From the NCBI GenBank assembly GCA_905234845.1, contig CAJOIW010000001.1, forward strand, positions 1-64,000: 64,000 nucleotides of DNA, given 5' to 3'. Shown here piece after piece: positions 17,762 through 27,249 of this stretch (positions are counted from its first letter, which is position 1; every line of letters begins with the position of its first letter). Below the pieces are notes generated by a model. It saw nothing but the letters and a program-made list of their open reading frames with translations. It made no database searches and had not been told where the DNA came from. The DNA is from an uncultured Prevotella sp. (lineage in GTDB: Bacteria; Bacteroidota; Bacteroidia; Bacteroidales; Bacteroidaceae). Made by a program: the position numbers and the translations under genes.

Positions 17762-19320
17762 TTCTTTCTGGGGGTAAGCGTGACAATGGGTATAATCATT
17801 TCTTCCATGGAGATGCCGCCGTGTTGGAAGGTGTTGCGGTAGTAGCTGACGTAGTGGTTGTAGTTGTTTGGATAGGCGAAGAAATCGTCGCCTGTAGCAA
17901 ACACATAGGAGGTAGACAGGTTGGGTGCGGGCAGCTGTGCCTGTGCGGGTTGCTTGATGGTGAAGACCTCCTTGGGATTGTAGGCAAGGTTCTTGCCGAG
18001 TTTATAGCGCAGATTGGTATTGGTGTTACGGTCGCCTACAATCTTGACGGGCTTGGTGGCACGAATGGAACCATGATCGGTGGTGATGAGCACCTTATAG
18101 TTATCGCTGGCCAGTCGCTTAAGCAGTTCGGCGAGTGGTGAGTGGCGGAACCATGAGAGAGTGATGGAACGGTAGGCCGCTTCATTGTTTGCCAGCTCGC
18201 GTACCATCTTCATCTCTGTGCGTGCATGGGAGAGCATGTCGATGAAGTTTACAACGACAACGTTGAGGTCGTATCGACGGAGCTCGTTGTAGCGTTCGAG
18301 TAGTTTCTCGGCAGCGGCAGAGTCGTTTATCTTATGGTAGGAGAATGTGTCGTGGCGGCGGAAGCGTTCTATTTGTGTCTGTATAAGTGGAGCCTCGTTG
18401 AGGTTCTTGCCCTCTTCCTCGTCCTCGTCGACCCATAGGTTGGGATACATCTGTACGATTTGTGCAGGCATGAGTCCGCTGAAAATGGCATTGCGCGCAT
18501 ATTGGGTAGCTGTGGGAAGAATGCTGAGATAGAGGTCTTCGTCGATGTCGAACTGCTCGCTGAGGTCTTGTGCGAGCGTGCGCCACTGGTCAAGTCGGAA
18601 ATTGTCGATAACGATAAGGAAAACTTTCTCGCCCTGGGTCAGCAGGGGAAACACCTTTTGCTTGAAAATCTGTGTGGAGATAAGGGGTGTTGGGTATTGG
18701 GCGTTGGATGACGGTGAAACCCAATCGAGATAGTTCTGTTTGATATATTTTGCAAATCCCAGATTGGCTTCCTCCTTTTGCATGCTAAGCATTTCGCTCA
18801 TGGCGCTGTCGGTGCCCGTCAGCTCAAGCTCCCAGTGGACGAGGCGTTTATACACATTGCGCCAGTCGTCCCACGTGCGGCAGTCGGCTATCTGCATGGC
18901 GATGTCTTGAAAACTCTGCTGATAGTTTGACAGTGTCACCTCGTTGACGATTTCGCGCTGATGGATATTCTTTTTCAGCGTGAGGAGTATCTGATTGGGG
19001 TTGACGGGTTTAATAAGGTAGTCGGCAATCTTAGAGCCGATGGCTTGGTTCATGATGTTCTCTTCTTCGCTCTTGGTAACCATCACGACAGGCGTGGCAG
19101 GTGAAATCTCCTTTATCTGCGCGAGGGTCTCAAGCCCAGTGAGTCCGGGCATCATCTCGTCGAGCAAGATCAGGTCGAATGTATGTTGACGGCATGCTTC
19201 AATGGCATCGCTTCCATTGCTGACAGTGATGACCTCATAGCCTTTCTTTTGTAGGAAAATGATGTGGGCCTTCAACAGTTCTATCTCATCGTCGACCCAA
19301 AGGAGCAATCCGTTTGACAT
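17758..19320 (-). CDS. porX: PorX-like response regulator with alkaline-phosphatase-like output domain (T9SS regulator)
   Basis: Receiver LLWVDDEIELLKAHIIFLQKKGYEV...LILLDEMMPGLTG...VTKSEEE; PglZ/phosphatase-like FLIVIDNFRLDQWR, LITTDHGS. Confidence 0.88.
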   Translation of the reverse strand: MSNGLLLWVDDEIELLKAHIIFLQKKGYEVITVSNGSDAIEACRQHTFDLILLDEMMPGLTGLETLAQIKEISPATPVVMVTKSEEENIMNQAIGSKIADYLIKPVNPNQILLTLKKNIHQREIVNEVTLSNYQQSFQDIAMQIADCRTWDDWRNVYKRLVHWELELTGTDSAMSEMLSMQKEEANLGFAKYIKQNYLDWVSPSSNAQYPTPLISTQIFKQKVFPLLTQGEKVFLIVIDNFRLDQWRTLAQDLSEQFDIDEDLYLSILPTATQYARNAIFSGLMPAQIVQMYPNLWVDEDEEEGKNLNEAPLIQTQIERFRRHDTFSYHKINDSAAAEKLLERYNELRRYDLNVVVVNFIDMLSHARTEMKMVRELANNEAAYRSITLSWFRHSPLAELLKRLASDNYKVLITTDHGSIRATKPVKIVGDRNTNTNLRYKLGKNLAYNPKEVFTIKQPAQAQLPAPNLSTSYVFATGDDFFAYPNNYNHYVSYYRNTFQHGGISMEEMIIPIVTLTPRKK

Positions 19321-19375
19321 ATTCTTTCTTTTGCTTAATGTTTAGACTTCTTCGCGCCTCACTTATGACTCTTTT

Positions 19376-22300
19376 TTAGAACCCGTCGAGGTCATAATAC
19401 TCATCTTCGAGGTCGTAGTTGTTTTGTTTCTTATTGGGTTGTGGGACGGGTGTAGGTGTACTGTCTTCGTCGAAGTAGAAGTCGTCTTCAGTGGGTTGTC
19501 GGGGGGGCTCTGGCTTCTCAGGTGTTACTGTTTTTTCCTGTTTCTCCGTAACTTTTGGGCTTTCCTGTTTCTCCGAGGTTACTGGTTTTTCCGGCTGTCT
19601 GATGGTTTCCGGCTGTCTGGTAATGGTAGGTTCAGGTTGATTCTCGGGGATAAGGACAGGAGCATCTTCTTTGATGTTGTCCTCATCGTCGATAATGACC
19701 GTCGTGCCGTTTGTGTCCTCGTCAGTGTCGACAGGGATAGTAATGCCGTCGTCTTCGGATTGAACCGGAGTGATGTTGTTTTCAGGCTGGACAGGTTGAA
19801 CCGGTGTGATGTCTTCCTCTGGCTGTATGGGAACGATGGTCTCACTTGCAGGTATAACGGTTTCTTCGTCGGGATTGATGGTAGTGCCGTCGGGGTTAGT
19901 GGGCGCACCTTCGAGTCCGTTGTCGAAGTATTCGCCATTGTCGAGCAGATGGTCAATCTCCTCAATGGTGGGTTGTGGCTTGGGCTTGATGGGTTGGTCT
20001 TCGGGGTCGGAGTTAATGTCGGCAGGCTCGGCTAGCAACTGGTAGGTGCTGATTTTGAGCGGAGCGAAATGTTTGTTGTAGAATTCGTCATAGTCGTCAT
20101 AACTGAATTGCCGTCCGAGTAGGGGCTGGTTAGCTTTACTGATGACGATTGTCCGGCTTTTCCCGAGCAGACCCACGATGCCTTGTTGTTGATGGAAGGC
20201 GCGGGCATATTGCAGTGCCTCGTCGTAGTTGCGGAAACCTGTGACCTGCATGAGGTGGAGTCCGCCGTCTTCCTCGACAGTAATGTCGAAGTTGCGCACC
20301 ATGTAATTGGTGAAGTTATATTTGGCAAGCTGATAGAGTAGTTGGTTCTCGTTGATGGAATCGGGCTGGTAGGCAATCAGGAAAAGGAAGTCGGTATTGC
20401 GGTCTGATATAAATTGTCGTGCGGCAATAGAGTCGCTGTCGGCCATGACGGCAGTTCGGCGTTCCCACACGCCTTTGAGGTCGAACTTACCGCCTTGCAG
20501 TCGTCGGCCAGCCTTTACTCCGTTGACTATCATTCCGGCCATTTGTGCGAGGTCGCTTTGGGGGTATTTCTCCACGATAGTGGTCATGTCCTTGAGGCAG
20601 CCGTCGGCATTACCTACGTTGAGCTTGCCCATACCATCGATAAAGATGAACTTATCGCGGTGTGCGCCGAGTGGGAAGCGGGTTTCAGAGATTTCTGTAT
20701 TTGTTTGTATTTCGCTGTATCGGTCTGCCTTGAATGCATTGTAAGTGGCGGCATAGAGTGAGTCTTCCATGTGTTCGCCGAAACGTGCGTTGTCAGCAAA
20801 ATAAGGATCAGTGAGCACGGTGGTCCACTCGTTTTCTGGGTATTCGGCCTTGAGCAGTTCTACATAGTGCTCGGCAATGTCGTGCATGCCCATGCGCGAG
20901 TAGAGCAGGAAGAGATGGTAGTAGGTGTTGGCCATGCCCTCATAGGTGGGGTATTGGTCGGTGACTCGGCGGAGGGCTTTCTCACTGAGTTTCAGGTTGT
21001 CGAGCTTGTCTTTGAAAATGACTCCCGAGTTGTAGAGACCGTCCATGATGATGAGGTTGCTGGCTTCTATTTGTTCATCGGTGAATGGTATCTGGGCGAG
21101 ATAGTATTCACGCTTGTGCGGGTCGTTCTGTGCGCTGTCGGTGACCTGCGAGAGAGAGTCTTCCAAAGCTTCAGCCTTAGCTATGGAGTCGAGTTGTGCC
21201 TCGGTAAGTTGGCTCTCAGCACCTTCCAGACTGACGACGGTCTTGTTGATGCGTTGCCAGTCGTCCACGTTCTCGCGTTTGCCCCATTGTTTCTGGAAAG
21301 TGGTCTTACCTTGGTTCACGGCCATTGGGTTGTAGAAATACCAAAGCCCGTTCTGCTGCTGGCCAGGGATGTTAGGTGTCGGGGTGTTAGCCTGGTTACG
21401 GTTGCCTGTACCACCGTTGCGAGCCTGTACCTCTTGTGCGTTTTGCTCAGCGGCTTTCCGGGCCTCCTCTTTCTCTTTCTTTATAAGAGCCTGAATAACG
21501 CGGTCGATGGCCTCGTTGCGGTCTTTCTCATCCATGTGAGCAAGTACTTGAAGAGAGTCTTGCAGGTGTACGGCATCGGTGAAGGGTACGAGCTCATCGA
21601 GTACCTTTGAGCGTCGCGCAAGTTGCTCGTAGTCATCGCGGTCCTTGTCAAGTAATCCGATGGCCTCACCGTAACAGCGCTGGGCATCGTTGTATTTCTC
21701 TTTTGCCCAATAAATGTCGCCGAGTTTCAAAAGGAGCACGCCTTTTTCTATGCCGCTGCGCGTTGCCTTCTCATTGCCTTTCTCATAGGCTGATATAGCG
21801 TGAGTAGTGTCTTTCTGTGCGAGATAGATGTTGCCGATGGCATAATAGACCTGGTCGAGATAGTCTTTGTTTTTGTCAGATGCGGCCATGCGCTTCAGTC
21901 GTCCAATCATCTTCTTGGCCTGTCCAGTGGCAAGCACTTCGGTCATGGCGACACGGGCATTGAACTCAATCTCGTAGGGGGGATTTTGCCGTATCACATG
22001 CTTGTAGGCTTTCATGGCAAGGTCTTTCCGTCCGAGTGCGCTCTGCAACTGTCCCATGAGGTACCATTCGCGGGCACGCTGCTTTGCACGCATCTCGTGT
22101 TTGATGACCTTGCGCAGATAGGGTATCGCCTGTTCATAGTCACCCGTATGGATGTAGTAATCGGCAAATGTATAGTCCCATTCTTTCTGTGCCCGCCAGT
22201 GGATGGAGTCGCGTCGCATGTTGCGGATTACATCCTCAGCATCGTACATCCAGTCCTGCTCGATATAGCACTTGGCAAGCCACGCCCTTGCACGTCCGTA

Positions 22301-22951
22301 GATGGCGGGTTGATTCTGATAGAGCCGGCTCATGTAGGAGAATGTAGAGGCAGCCTCGTCGAATGCTCCTTTGTGGAATTGTGACCGACCCATGAGCAGC
22401 CATGCCTTCCAGAGGAAGGGGTTGTACTCCTTACGCGAGAGCCACTCAATGTCTTTTTCCGTCTTGCGGCGTTTCTTATTCCACTCAGGACGTTTTTTGA
22501 TGCTGTGTAGCTTAATGGCCTTCTGACATTTCTCTATGGCTTTGTCGAAGTTGCCCTTGCCTGTCTCTCGGTTCTTCTTGTTGCCGACAGTATAGAGGGG
22601 GATAATCTCAGTGAAGTTGTCCTTATTGGCGTTCTCTTTCTCAAGTGAGCCATCGATGTAGGCTACCGAGCCGTTATAATAGGTGTTGTAGCGAGCATTG
22701 AAGGAGTGCCACCAACGACTCTTCGCAGTGTTTTTCTGCGTAGAGCATGCTGCCGTAAGCACAATGAGTGCCAACAGCAACAGTGGGGCGAGATGTCTTG
22801 TTTTCTTCAAACTCACTTCTTTTATAACTCCTATTCTATATATTTTATTGTGTGATTCGCAAAAAATAACGTTGAACTCTGTGCTTTGATTCTTTGTCTT
22901 TTGTGAAAAATTCCCTAGGGAATTTTCTCTGAAAGGTGGCTTTTCGCACAA
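19376..22951 (-). CDS. SprE/PorW-like TPR lipoprotein (gliding/T9SS-associated); start uncertain, probably downstream near VSLKKTRHL
   Basis: LIVLTAACSTQKNTAKSRWWHSFNARYNTYYNGSVAYIDG; TPR repeats; acidic/proline-rich C-terminus. Confidence 0.8.
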   Translation of the reverse strand: MCEKPPFRENSLGNFSQKTKNQSTEFNVIFCESHNKIYRIGVIKEVSLKKTRHLAPLLLLALIVLTAACSTQKNTAKSRWWHSFNARYNTYYNGSVAYIDGSLEKENANKDNFTEIIPLYTVGNKKNRETGKGNFDKAIEKCQKAIKLHSIKKRPEWNKKRRKTEKDIEWLSRKEYNPFLWKAWLLMGRSQFHKGAFDEAASTFSYMSRLYQNQPAIYGRARAWLAKCYIEQDWMYDAEDVIRNMRRDSIHWRAQKEWDYTFADYYIHTGDYEQAIPYLRKVIKHEMRAKQRAREWYLMGQLQSALGRKDLAMKAYKHVIRQNPPYEIEFNARVAMTEVLATGQAKKMIGRLKRMAASDKNKDYLDQVYYAIGNIYLAQKDTTHAISAYEKGNEKATRSGIEKGVLLLKLGDIYWAKEKYNDAQRCYGEAIGLLDKDRDDYEQLARRSKVLDELVPFTDAVHLQDSLQVLAHMDEKDRNEAIDRVIQALIKKEKEEARKAAEQNAQEVQARNGGTGNRNQANTPTPNIPGQQQNGLWYFYNPMAVNQGKTTFQKQWGKRENVDDWQRINKTVVSLEGAESQLTEAQLDSIAKAEALEDSLSQVTDSAQNDPHKREYYLAQIPFTDEQIEASNLIIMDGLYNSGVIFKDKLDNLKLSEKALRRVTDQYPTYEGMANTYYHLFLLYSRMGMHDIAEHYVELLKAEYPENEWTTVLTDPYFADNARFGEHMEDSLYAATYNAFKADRYSEIQTNTEISETRFPLGAHRDKFIFIDGMGKLNVGNADGCLKDMTTIVEKYPQSDLAQMAGMIVNGVKAGRRLQGGKFDLKGVWERRTAVMADSDSIAARQFISDRNTDFLFLIAYQPDSINENQLLYQLAKYNFTNYMVRNFDITVEEDGGLHLMQVTGFRNYDEALQYARAFHQQQGIVGLLGKSRTIVISKANQPLLGRQFSYDDYDEFYNKHFAPLKISTYQLLAEPADINSDPEDQPIKPKPQPTIEEIDHLLDNGEYFDNGLEGAPTNPDGTTINPDEETVIPASETIVPIQPEEDITPVQPVQPENNITPVQSEDDGITIPVDTDEDTNGTTVIIDDEDNIKEDAPVLIPENQPEPTITRQPETIRQPEKPVTSEKQESPKVTEKQEKTVTPEKPEPPRQPTEDDFYFDEDSTPTPVPQPNKKQNNYDLEDEYYDLDGF

Positions 22952-22970
22952 AATTCCCTAGGGATTTTTT
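22905..22970. repeat. Pair of AT-rich palindromes centred on TCCCTAGGGA
   Basis: AAAATTCCCTAGGGAATTTT and AAAATTCCCTAGGGATTTTTT about 45 nt apart. Confidence 0.85.
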
Positions 22971-22999
22971 AATAAGACGGTTTTTGATTTTGTGATTGG

Positions 23000-23389
23000 T
23001 TAGCCGATGAGCATGAAAACCTCATCTTTCAGCTGATTTGGTAGGTTAATTTGGCGCAGATGCAGGCTACGACACCATGCCGCTACTTCGTCTTGTCGCA
23101 TGGTGTGGAGCACTTCGGCAAATTGCTCTACCTCGTCATCGGCATACAGGTTGGAGGGTCTGCCAGCGAAAGTGTCGAGTTCCTCGTCATCGAAATATTC
23201 TATGGGCTTCGTGGCGGCTTCCATCATGCATTCCTGCTCGCATCGGTCGTCGTTACCAGTGCAGGTGGCACACGAGGCAGAGGGTTGTGCTATGGGTGTG
23301 TCTCCGTGCCGATGAGAGGAATACCAACCTATGATGGCGGAAAAAACAGCGAGTAGCAATAAGGCGAGGACAAGGTAGAGCAATGACAT
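23000..23389 (-). CDS. Small membrane-anchored hypothetical protein, Cys-rich linker
   Basis: N-terminal TM, CATCTGNDDRCEQEC; overlaps the operon with aroA. Confidence 0.6.
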   Translation of the reverse strand: MSLLYLVLALLLLAVFSAIIGWYSSHRHGDTPIAQPSASCATCTGNDDRCEQECMMEAATKPIEYFDDEELDTFAGRPSNLYADDEVEQFAEVLHTMRQDEVAAWCRSLHLRQINLPNQLKDEVFMLIG

Positions 23390-23391
23390 GA

Positions 23392-24639
23392 TTAAATCTC
23401 CTCAATGTTGAATCCTGCAGTGCGCAGCTCGTCCCAATAGTTGGGGTAGGACTTGCTGACCACCTCGGGGTTGTTGATTGTGATATTGCCTGTAATAAGT
23501 GCGACTGGGGCAAATGCCATAGCCATGCGATGGTCCTCGTAGGTGTCGATGGGTTCGCCCGTGGGTTCCGAGCGTGAGCCGTCCCAGACGAGCGTGCCGT
23601 CTTGTTCTGTCCGGAGAACATAGCCAAGTTTTTCCAATTCAGTTTGCAAGGCAGCAATACGGTCGGTCTCCTTGATGCGTAGGCTGGTCAGTCCTTTGAA
23701 ACAGAAGGGAATGCCGAGCATAGCGCAGGTGACGACGGCGGTCTGCGCCAAGTCGGGAATCTCTGTGAAGTCGTAGTCCATGTGTTGGATTGGCATGTCT
23801 TCTTTTTCGAGGGTAACTACTCTAGTAGGTTTCCTTTCATGACTTGTAAAGGTGGTTCTCACTCCGAGTGGCATAAAGAGAAAACGTACACTCGAATCGC
23901 CCTGCATCGATCCATCGGTAAGTCCGTCCATGGTCAAATTGGCATTTCGGTCGTTTACAAGTGACATTATCTCATACCAATAAGAGGCTGCGCTCCAGTC
24001 GTTTTCCACAGAAAAATCACGTCCTTTATAGTTACCTGGGTCTACGACAATGGTATCGAAACTGGTCCATTCAGCCTTGATTCCAAAGTCTTGCATCAGA
24101 GAAAGTGTAAGGTCGATATAGGGTCGAGAGACGATGTCGCCGGTGAGTCGCAGCTCCAGTCCTTTTTCCATTGTAGGCGCAATGAGCAGAAGTGCTGAAA
24201 TATATTGTGAGCTAATGCCTCCGGCTATTTCAAGATGTCCGCCAGAAAGGCGATGCCCTCTGATAGATAATGGGGGGAAACCCTCTTCGCCAAGATAGTC
24301 GATATCAGCACCGAGAACGCGTAGCGCATTGACTAATGGGGCTATTGGACGGTGTTTCATACGTTCGGTTCCAGTGAGAATGTGCTCACCATCATTGACC
24401 GCTAGATAGGCGGTAAGGAAGCGCATGGCCGTTCCGGCAGCACCGATGTCAATGGTCTTGGACTTCTCGTTGAGAGCCTTCACCATTACTCTCGTGTCGT
24501 CGCAGTCGGAGAGATTACTGATTTTAATATTTTCTTTGGAAAGTGCCTGTATGATGAGTGCACGGTTGGAGATGCTTTTTGAGGCTGGTAGGCTCGGGGC
24601 GGCTTTCATCTCAGTTGGTGCGGTGATACGATATACCAT
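23392..24639 (-). CDS. aroA: 3-phosphoshikimate 1-carboxyvinyltransferase
   Basis: LPASKSISNRALIIQAL; GAAGTAMRFLTAYLA; GGISSQYISALLL; RIKETDRIAAL; start at ATG 24639 (MVYRITAP). Confidence 0.93.
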   Translation of the reverse strand: MVYRITAPTEMKAAPSLPASKSISNRALIIQALSKENIKISNLSDCDDTRVMVKALNEKSKTIDIGAAGTAMRFLTAYLAVNDGEHILTGTERMKHRPIAPLVNALRVLGADIDYLGEEGFPPLSIRGHRLSGGHLEIAGGISSQYISALLLIAPTMEKGLELRLTGDIVSRPYIDLTLSLMQDFGIKAEWTSFDTIVVDPGNYKGRDFSVENDWSAASYWYEIMSLVNDRNANLTMDGLTDGSMQGDSSVRFLFMPLGVRTTFTSHERKPTRVVTLEKEDMPIQHMDYDFTEIPDLAQTAVVTCAMLGIPFCFKGLTSLRIKETDRIAALQTELEKLGYVLRTEQDGTLVWDGSRSEPTGEPIDTYEDHRMAMAFAPVALITGNITINNPEVVSKSYPNYWDELRTAGFNIEEI

Positions 24640-24771
24640 ATTATTTATATTGTCGTTTATTCTTCTGTTTTGCAAAAGTACAAAAAAGGTTTGAAAGAAG
24701 GAAATTACAATGTAGAATATGAAGGGAATAAACGCATTTTTAAAGTTTTTAATGAAAAAGTTGCCGAGAAA

Positions 24772-24803
24772 TTTGGAAATATTGGGTAAAACATGTAACT
24801 TTG
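24772..24803 (+). promoter_or_regulatory. Promoter for tRNA-Pro
   Basis: TTTG (24772) - 20 nt - TAACTTTG (24796). Confidence 0.65.
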
Positions 24804-24824
24804 CACCCACTTAATAGAGAGGAT

Positions 24825-24900
24825 CGGGATTTAGCGCAGTTGGTAGCGCACACGTCTGGGGGGCGCGAGGTCGCTGGTTCGAGTCCAGTAATCCCGACCA
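24825..24900 (+). tRNA. tRNA-Pro (anticodon GGG), CCA encoded
   Basis: CGGGATT...AATCCCG acceptor, TTCGAGT T-loop, anticodon loop CTGGGGG, 3' ACCA. Confidence 0.93.
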
Positions 24901-24910
24901 ATATTCAGTA

Positions 24911-24944
24911 GCGGCTGAGACCATGAGGGTTTCAGCCGTTTTTC
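24911..24944 (+). terminator. Terminator after tRNA-Pro
   Basis: CGGCTGAGACCATGAGGGTTTCAGCCGTTTTT. Confidence 0.8.
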
Positions 24945-24965
24945 ATTAAAAACTGATTAATGATT

Positions 24966-26942
24966 ATGAGAAAATTGTTTTTTTTCTTTCTCTTGGCGGC
25001 TATGACCGCTGTAGCAAATGCACAAGAACTAACAGCTCAGCAGCAAAAAGCTAAGCAGAACCTGGAGCGTGCGATGGCATTGACTGACAAGACCATTGAA
25101 AAGTGTTTCACGGGCAGCGATAGTAACTACAGGATGTACGACATCTATAACATGTCGCTCAAGCGGGGTGAGGGCACGGCTGACGTGTGGCCCTATACGG
25201 CTGCGCTCGAGGCGGTGTGCTCTATTATTGAGGCCATTGACGAACTGGAAGGCGTGCTTGATGAAAGTGAGGCACAGCAGCGCACACGCTATGTGGAATT
25301 GCTGAAAAAACTCTACAACAATCTTGAGTATTATAGCGGCACATTCAATCTGACTTCGTATGCGCGCAACAATGCCCAGTGGACTGTCTATGGCGTACAC
25401 CGTGGCGGCAAGGGCACAACTGATGTCAAGGGTATTGAGAACGTGTACGACGACCAGGAGTGGATTATCCGTGAACTTGTACGTGCTTTTAAACTCACGG
25501 GCGATAATATCTATCTGACGAAGGCGGAGTCGCTTACTGCTTATGTGATTGACGGTTGGGATTGCGTGCCCGACGAAGACGGAAACGACCATGGCGGCAT
25601 TACCTGGGGACCGGGCTACACTTCGAAGCATTCCTGTTCTAACGGACCATTTATTCAGCCTCTCGTGTGGTTGTCGGAAATCTATAAGATGAAGACCACT
25701 ACGCCCAACATCTACCAATACAAGGTAGAACAAGACGGCAGTCGCACGAAGGTGATGCGTATGAGAAAGGATTACTATCTCGAGATGGCTCGCAAGATTT
25801 ACGACTGGCAGAAGCGTGTGCTGTTGAAGTCGGGAAACGTGTTCCATGATGCTATATGGATTGCTGGCGATGCACTTGACAAGGCAAGGGCTGCAGGGGC
25901 CACGGTGGATAATTTGGGCGTAGCCTATGAGACTGTCGGTGGTAAGAAATACCGTATGCATCTGGCATTGGGTAATCCGGGTGGGACGGCATTTACCTAT
26001 AATCTCGGGGCATGGCTCTCCGGTGGAGTAGAGCTGTTCAAGGCTACAGGCGACTATGATTTTTTCAAAGACATCTCCACTTTCTCTCAAAGTGGTTACA
26101 ATCAGTTTACTAAGGCGCAAAAGATTGGCGATGTGACTTATCGTCAATTCCCTACATACGATAAGATTGAGGACAATGGCACGGCCAACGGCTTCAACGT
26201 GTGGTTCAACAACGTGCTCGTCCGTGCGTGGGCCGATGCCATGGATTATGCCGACTACCGTTCGGGCAAAGGCGCCCGGGAAGGTCTGGAGGCCATTCAG
26301 AAAAATCTCGACTATGCGTGGGAGCACCATAAAAAAGACCCGGGTTTCTTGCCATTCGACCTGTTGAACGGATGGGGAGACGAGAAAAACACTAAGGGGT
26401 TCCACCAGTTGGCATACGCCGCAGAATATGCCAAACTCGTAAAATATCAGTTACAGAAAGCCAGCGGTGATGTCGACTATATCGATGTCAAGATAGAAAT
26501 AGATGGAGAGGGAGGCACGGTGGAGTATCTCAATCGTAAGGCTACCACCAGCATGAGTGTCCGTCTCTGGCAGGGCATGGACCTGCACATAAGGGTCGTG
26601 CCCAATGAGGATTATAAGGTAGAAAGTGTGGTTGTCGGGGACGAGGATGTCACCGAGCAGATTGACGAGAACAATCTGCTTTGTGTGAAGAACGTCACCA
26701 GTAATATTACCATAAAGGTTAAATTCTCCACTACTACGGGCATCAGGGGCGCTTCGCTAATGAATAATGAAATAATGACCAATAAAAATAATAATTCTTC
26801 TTTAGCGAAGCGCGGTGTCTACGACTTGCAAGGCAGGAAAGTTGAAATATTGAACATTTCAAATGTTGAACAACGTGGCCTTTCAACTTTATGTCCGGGT
26901 ATCTATATTATAGATAGCGAAAAAAAAATTGTGATAAAGTGA
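24966..26942 (+). CDS. GH76-like (alpha-1,6-mannanase fold) secreted protein with T9SS-like C-terminal signal
   Basis: VYDDQEWIIRELVRAFKLTGD..YL; DHGGITWGP; C-terminus RGVYDLQGRKVEI...CPGIYIIDSEKKIVIK. Confidence 0.65.
   Translation: MRKLFFFFLLAAMTAVANAQELTAQQQKAKQNLERAMALTDKTIEKCFTGSDSNYRMYDIYNMSLKRGEGTADVWPYTAALEAVCSIIEAIDELEGVLDESEAQQRTRYVELLKKLYNNLEYYSGTFNLTSYARNNAQWTVYGVHRGGKGTTDVKGIENVYDDQEWIIRELVRAFKLTGDNIYLTKAESLTAYVIDGWDCVPDEDGNDHGGITWGPGYTSKHSCSNGPFIQPLVWLSEIYKMKTTTPNIYQYKVEQDGSRTKVMRMRKDYYLEMARKIYDWQKRVLLKSGNVFHDAIWIAGDALDKARAAGATVDNLGVAYETVGGKKYRMHLALGNPGGTAFTYNLGAWLSGGVELFKATGDYDFFKDISTFSQSGYNQFTKAQKIGDVTYRQFPTYDKIEDNGTANGFNVWFNNVLVRAWADAMDYADYRSGKGAREGLEAIQKNLDYAWEHHKKDPGFLPFDLLNGWGDEKNTKGFHQLAYAAEYAKLVKYQLQKASGDVDYIDVKIEIDGEGGTVEYLNRKATTSMSVRLWQGMDLHIRVVPNEDYKVESVVVGDEDVTEQIDENNLLCVKNVTSNITIKVKFSTTTGIRGASLMNNEIMTNKNNNSSLAKRGVYDLQGRKVEILNISNVEQRGLSTLCPGIYIIDSEKKIVIK
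26749..26813. repeat. 65-nt insert bounded by a 12-bp perfect inverted repeat
   Basis: GCGCTTCGCTAA ... TTAGCGAAGCGC, in frame in the linker before the C-terminal signal. Confidence 0.8.
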
Positions 26943-27000
26943 GTGCGGTGTCAAACTCGCTTTGTAGGGGCGCGGCGTACCGCATGTAATGTTTTTTGTT

Positions 27001-27031
27001 AGAAGATTCTTATAGAGAAATCTTCTTTTTC
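27001..27031 (+). terminator. Terminator hairpin
   Basis: AGAAGATTCTTATAGAGAAATCTTCTTTTTC. Confidence 0.7.
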
Positions 27032-27164
27032 TTTCTAAAATTTTGTTTGTTTTTCGGGAAATGTATTACTTTGACTTCGTCGAAGTAATCACGTTGGCTT
27101 TGCCGACCTCTGTTGTGACTCGGTCGTTTAAGCTAGCTTGACGACCCTCGCTGCTCCATCGGTT

Positions 27165-27222
27165 TGGAAAAACTCAAATAAAAATTTGGTTTTTCGCTCA
27201 CTTAATTGTAACTTTGCAGCCA
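27165..27222 (+). promoter_or_regulatory. Promoter module upstream of the endonuclease-I gene
   Basis: GAAAAACTCAAATAAAAATTTGGTTTTTCGCTCACTTAATTGTAACTTTGC; TTTG-n20-TAACTTTG. Confidence 0.75.
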
Positions 27223-27249
27223 TAAACAATCAAAAAACAATATTACGAC

